Shown piece by piece: positions 4,395-6,587 of a DNA stretch of 6,587 nt. The DNA comes from an uncultured Sphingomonas sp. (GTDB lineage: Bacteria; Pseudomonadota; Alphaproteobacteria; Sphingomonadales; Sphingomonadaceae), in the NCBI GenBank assembly GCA_902806295.1, contig CADCWB010000083.1:1-6587 (forward strand), read 5' to 3'. Position 1 is the first letter of the stretch; every line of letters begins with the position of its first letter. The notes under the pieces were generated by a model, which had not been told where the DNA came from, ran no database searches, and was given only the letters and a program-made list of their open reading frames with translations. Made by a program: the position numbers and the translations under genes.

Positions 4395-6533
4395 TCACTT
4401 CGCCCCGCCGTTCTGGGTCAGCACGAAGGCATAGGCCTCGGCCTGTTCCTTGAGGCTCTCCCACCGGCCCGACTTGCCGCCATGGCCCGCGCCCATGTTG
4501 ATCTTGAGCAGCAGCAGCTTGTTGTCGGTCTTGGTGTCGCGCAGCTTGGCTGCCCACTTGGCGGGCTCCCAATAGGTGACCCGCGGATCGTTGAGGCCGC
4601 CGGTGATCAGCAATGGCGGATAGGCCTGAGCCTTCACCTGGTCGTAGGGCGAGTAGCTGCGCAGATATTCGAACGCGACCTTGTCGGTGATCGGATTGCC
4701 CCATTCGGGCCACTCGCCCGGAGTCAGCGGCAGGCTGTCGTCCAGCATGGTGTTGAGCACATCGACGAACGGCACGTCGGCTACCACCGCCCCGAACAGC
4801 TCGGGGTTGGAGTTCACCACCGCACCCATCAACTCGCCGCCAGCCGATCCGCCCTGAGCCGCAATCTTGCCGGGCGAAGTGAACTTCGCCCCGACCAGCC
4901 CTTTGGCGGCATCGACGAAGTCGTTGAAGGTATTGGTTCGCTTGGTCAGCTTTCCGTCCAGAAACCACTGGTAGCCGAGATCGTCGCCGCCGCGGATGTG
5001 GGCAATGGCATAAGCGTAACCGCGGTCGAGCAGGCTCAAGCGCGAAGCCGAGAAGCTGGGCGGGATGGCGTAGCCGTATGCCCCGTAGGCATAGAGGAAC
5101 AGCGGTTGTCTGCCGTCCTTGCGAAAGCCTTTCTTGTAAACCACCGAGACCGGCACCTGCTTGCCGTCGCGGGTCGGCAGCATCAGCCGCTCGGTGGCAT
5201 ATTGCGTGGCGTCGTAACCGGTTGGGATTTCCTGCACCTTCAAGGTGGTGAGCTTGTCCGCCTTCGGGTCGTAATCGTAGACCGTGCCCGGCGTGACCAT
5301 CGAGCTGTAGCTGAGGCGGTAGGCGGCGGGCGCATATTCGGGGTTGCTGCCGAAGCCGGCGTTGTAGCTCGCCTCTGCGAAGGGGATGCGCTCTTCCTTG
5401 CCGCCAGCGTAATCGCGCAGCAGCAGCTGATCGAGGCCGTCGACGCGAGTTGTCAGCGCCAGGTGATCGCGAAAGCTGGTCAGCCCGCGCAGATAGGTGC
5501 GGTCGGACCCTGGAACGACTTCGGTCCACTTGGCTGGCGACTTGGGATCGGCCGAGACCACGCGGAAGTTGACGTGGTTGTCGTTGGTCAGGATCCACAA
5601 CTTACCGTGCGCTGCGTCCGCCTGATACTGGCGGTCCTTCTTGCGCGGGCTGATCAGGGTTAGCGGCTTCGTCGGATCGGAGGAAGGAACGAAGCGCGCC
5701 TCGCTGGTGGTATTGTCGCCCGCCGAGATGAAGATCAGGCTCTTGTCCTGGCTCTGCCCGACCCCGACCGAAAAGCCCTTGTCCTGCTTCTCCTCGTAGA
5801 GCGTGCGGGTCTGCTCGAGCGGTGCGCCAACCCGGTGGTAGCGCGCCCGGTAGCTGCGCCAGTTCTCGTTGACCTCGGTGAAGACCAAGCCCTTGCTGTC
5901 GCTGGTACAGACGGGCGAACCAATGCCGACGGCCGTTACGGTCTCCAGAACCTTGCCCGAAGCTAGGTCGCGGACGCGCAGCTTGAACCGCTCGGAACCG
6001 TCGTCGTCCACCAGCGTGGCGGCCAGGCGGCCGTCCGGGCTAACCTCCATCGCGCCCAGGCGGAAGTATTGCTTGCCGGCGGCTTCCTTGACCTCGTCAA
6101 GGATTAGCTGGTCGGGACCGCCGGCCGCAGGCTTGCGGTACCACTGGCGATATTGCGCGCCGGGCTGGAACGCCCACCAGTAGAGATATGCACCGTCCTT
6201 GACCGGCACGGAGGCATCGTCCTCCTTCTGTCGGCCCTTCATCTCATTGAACAAGGTGTCGATCAGCGATTGATGCGGCGCCTTCCAAGCGTCGAAATAG
6301 CCATTCTCCTGCTTGAGGTACGCCAGCACGTCGGCGTCATCGACTTTGGGATAATCCTTGTCGCGCAGCCAGGCATAGGGATCCTCCACCCGGATGCCGT
6401 GGCGTTCGTAGCTGTAGGGCCGCTGCTCGGCCTTGGGAGGAGCGGGGAGGGTCGCGGTCATGGGGGCTTTCTGGGCTGGTGCGGAGATTGGCATGGCCGC
6501 CAGAGCTGCTGCAACAAGAAGATAGTGGCGCAT
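4395..6533 (-). CDS. ptrB: exported oligopeptidase B-like prolyl oligopeptidase (S9A serine peptidase)
   Basis: A 712-residue serine peptidase that, in this family, cuts short peptides after basic residues. The order is a signal peptide (1-21: MRHYLLVAAALAAMPISAPA, cleavage about APA/Q), a beta-propeller gate (about 80-415) and an alpha/beta-hydrolase domain (about 440-705). The catalytic triad is visible as Ser563 in GGSAGG, Asp649 in GGLNDPRV and His684 in MGAGHGG. Other family marks are YGAYG, HIRGGDDLGYQW and NTFNDF. The ATG at 6533 has GGAGAG five bases upstream and gives a clean signal peptide. A TTG further up would bury the signal behind a charged extension. The signal predicts a periplasmic enzyme, unlike the cytoplasmic enterobacterial one. 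The segment PGEWPEWGNP has Pro where enterobacterial enzymes have Glu in the P1-binding acidic pair, so specificity may differ. It is the first gene of the minus-strand run in view. Confidence 0.92.
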   Translation of the reverse strand: MRHYLLVAAALAAMPISAPAQKAPMTATLPAPPKAEQRPYSYERHGIRVEDPYAWLRDKDYPKVDDADVLAYLKQENGYFDAWKAPHQSLIDTLFNEMKGRQKEDDASVPVKDGAYLYWWAFQPGAQYRQWYRKPAAGGPDQLILDEVKEAAGKQYFRLGAMEVSPDGRLAATLVDDDGSERFKLRVRDLASGKVLETVTAVGIGSPVCTSDSKGLVFTEVNENWRSYRARYHRVGAPLEQTRTLYEEKQDKGFSVGVGQSQDKSLIFISAGDNTTSEARFVPSSDPTKPLTLISPRKKDRQYQADAAHGKLWILTNDNHVNFRVVSADPKSPAKWTEVVPGSDRTYLRGLTSFRDHLALTTRVDGLDQLLLRDYAGGKEERIPFAEASYNAGFGSNPEYAPAAYRLSYSSMVTPGTVYDYDPKADKLTTLKVQEIPTGYDATQYATERLMLPTRDGKQVPVSVVYKKGFRKDGRQPLFLYAYGAYGYAIPPSFSASRLSLLDRGYAYAIAHIRGGDDLGYQWFLDGKLTKRTNTFNDFVDAAKGLVGAKFTSPGKIAAQGGSAGGELMGAVVNSNPELFGAVVADVPFVDVLNTMLDDSLPLTPGEWPEWGNPITDKVAFEYLRSYSPYDQVKAQAYPPLLITGGLNDPRVTYWEPAKWAAKLRDTKTDNKLLLLKINMGAGHGGKSGRWESLKEQAEAYAFVLTQNGGAK

Positions 6534-6587
6534 GGTCTCTCCAAAATAGGTTGCGTGCTTCTTCACCGACAAGTGGCTGCTGCGTCC

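Noticed and set aside
4482..5663. Long plus-strand open frame (393 codons) inside the peptidase gene
   Set aside because: It is antisense to a gene with an intact catalytic triad. Open antisense frames of this size are common at high GC, and the product resembles no family. The same holds for plus-strand frames at 2561-3220 and 3157-3921.
6534..6572. TTG start at 6572 giving a 13-residue extension of the peptidase
   Set aside because: It would put a charged, non-signal stretch before an obvious signal peptide, while the ATG at 6533 has its own GGAGAG site.
6543..6572. Minus-strand promoter TTGTCG-N18-TATTTT before the peptidase
   Set aside because: The implied transcription start near 6536 would lie downstream of most of the ribosome binding site (6537-6542), so the site would not be on the transcript.

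Overview
The window is GC-rich bacterial DNA, most likely from an alphaproteobacterium, probably a sphingomonad. That placement is an inference from base composition and from protein character: an adrenodoxin-reductase-type FprA, an exported oligopeptidase B, a zeta-class GST and a C/G-rich REP-like hairpin. No taxonomic marker is present. Most of the content is ordinary chromosomal housekeeping and catabolic genes. No mobile element, CRISPR array or obvious defence system was seen.

Left half, plus strand. The C-terminal 29 residues of an unidentified protein (3-92) are followed by an FprA-type ferredoxin/adrenodoxin-NADP+ reductase, best started at 153 rather than 138. Next come a complete tRNA-Pro with anticodon CGG and encoded CCA (1565-1641), a large compound hairpin (1645-1686), and a small HNH-nuclease-like protein with a C-terminal membrane segment (1826-2293). 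The HNH gene converges on the minus-strand genes with only 24 bases between the two stop codons.

Right half, minus strand, in transcription order. A secreted oligopeptidase B-like S9 peptidase (6533 to 4395) is followed by a REP-like repeat with a perfect 10-bp hairpin (4331-4390). Then comes a 4HBT hot-dog thioesterase gene interrupted by one in-frame TGA at codon 39 (4329 to 3934). A 162-base spacer follows, carrying a 31-base imperfect dyad that looks like a regulator operator (3796-3826). The last two genes are a zeta-class GST/maleylacetoacetate isomerase (3771 to 3130) and a class II aldolase/adducin-family protein (3133 to 2318), translationally coupled through an ATGA overlap.

How the genes relate. 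The isomerase and the adducin-like protein form a two-gene unit, probably in aromatic-acid (tyrosine, homogentisate or gentisate type) or related catabolism, with its own operator. No other gene of such a pathway lies in the window. The peptidase and the broken thioesterase point the same way, but the repeat separates them. The points most worth a second look are the nonsense-interrupted thioesterase, whose candidate Shine-Dalgarno lies inside the repeat; the dyad before the isomerase; the membrane-anchored HNH protein beside a tRNA; and the adducin-like protein, which appears to lack the aldolase catalytic glutamate.
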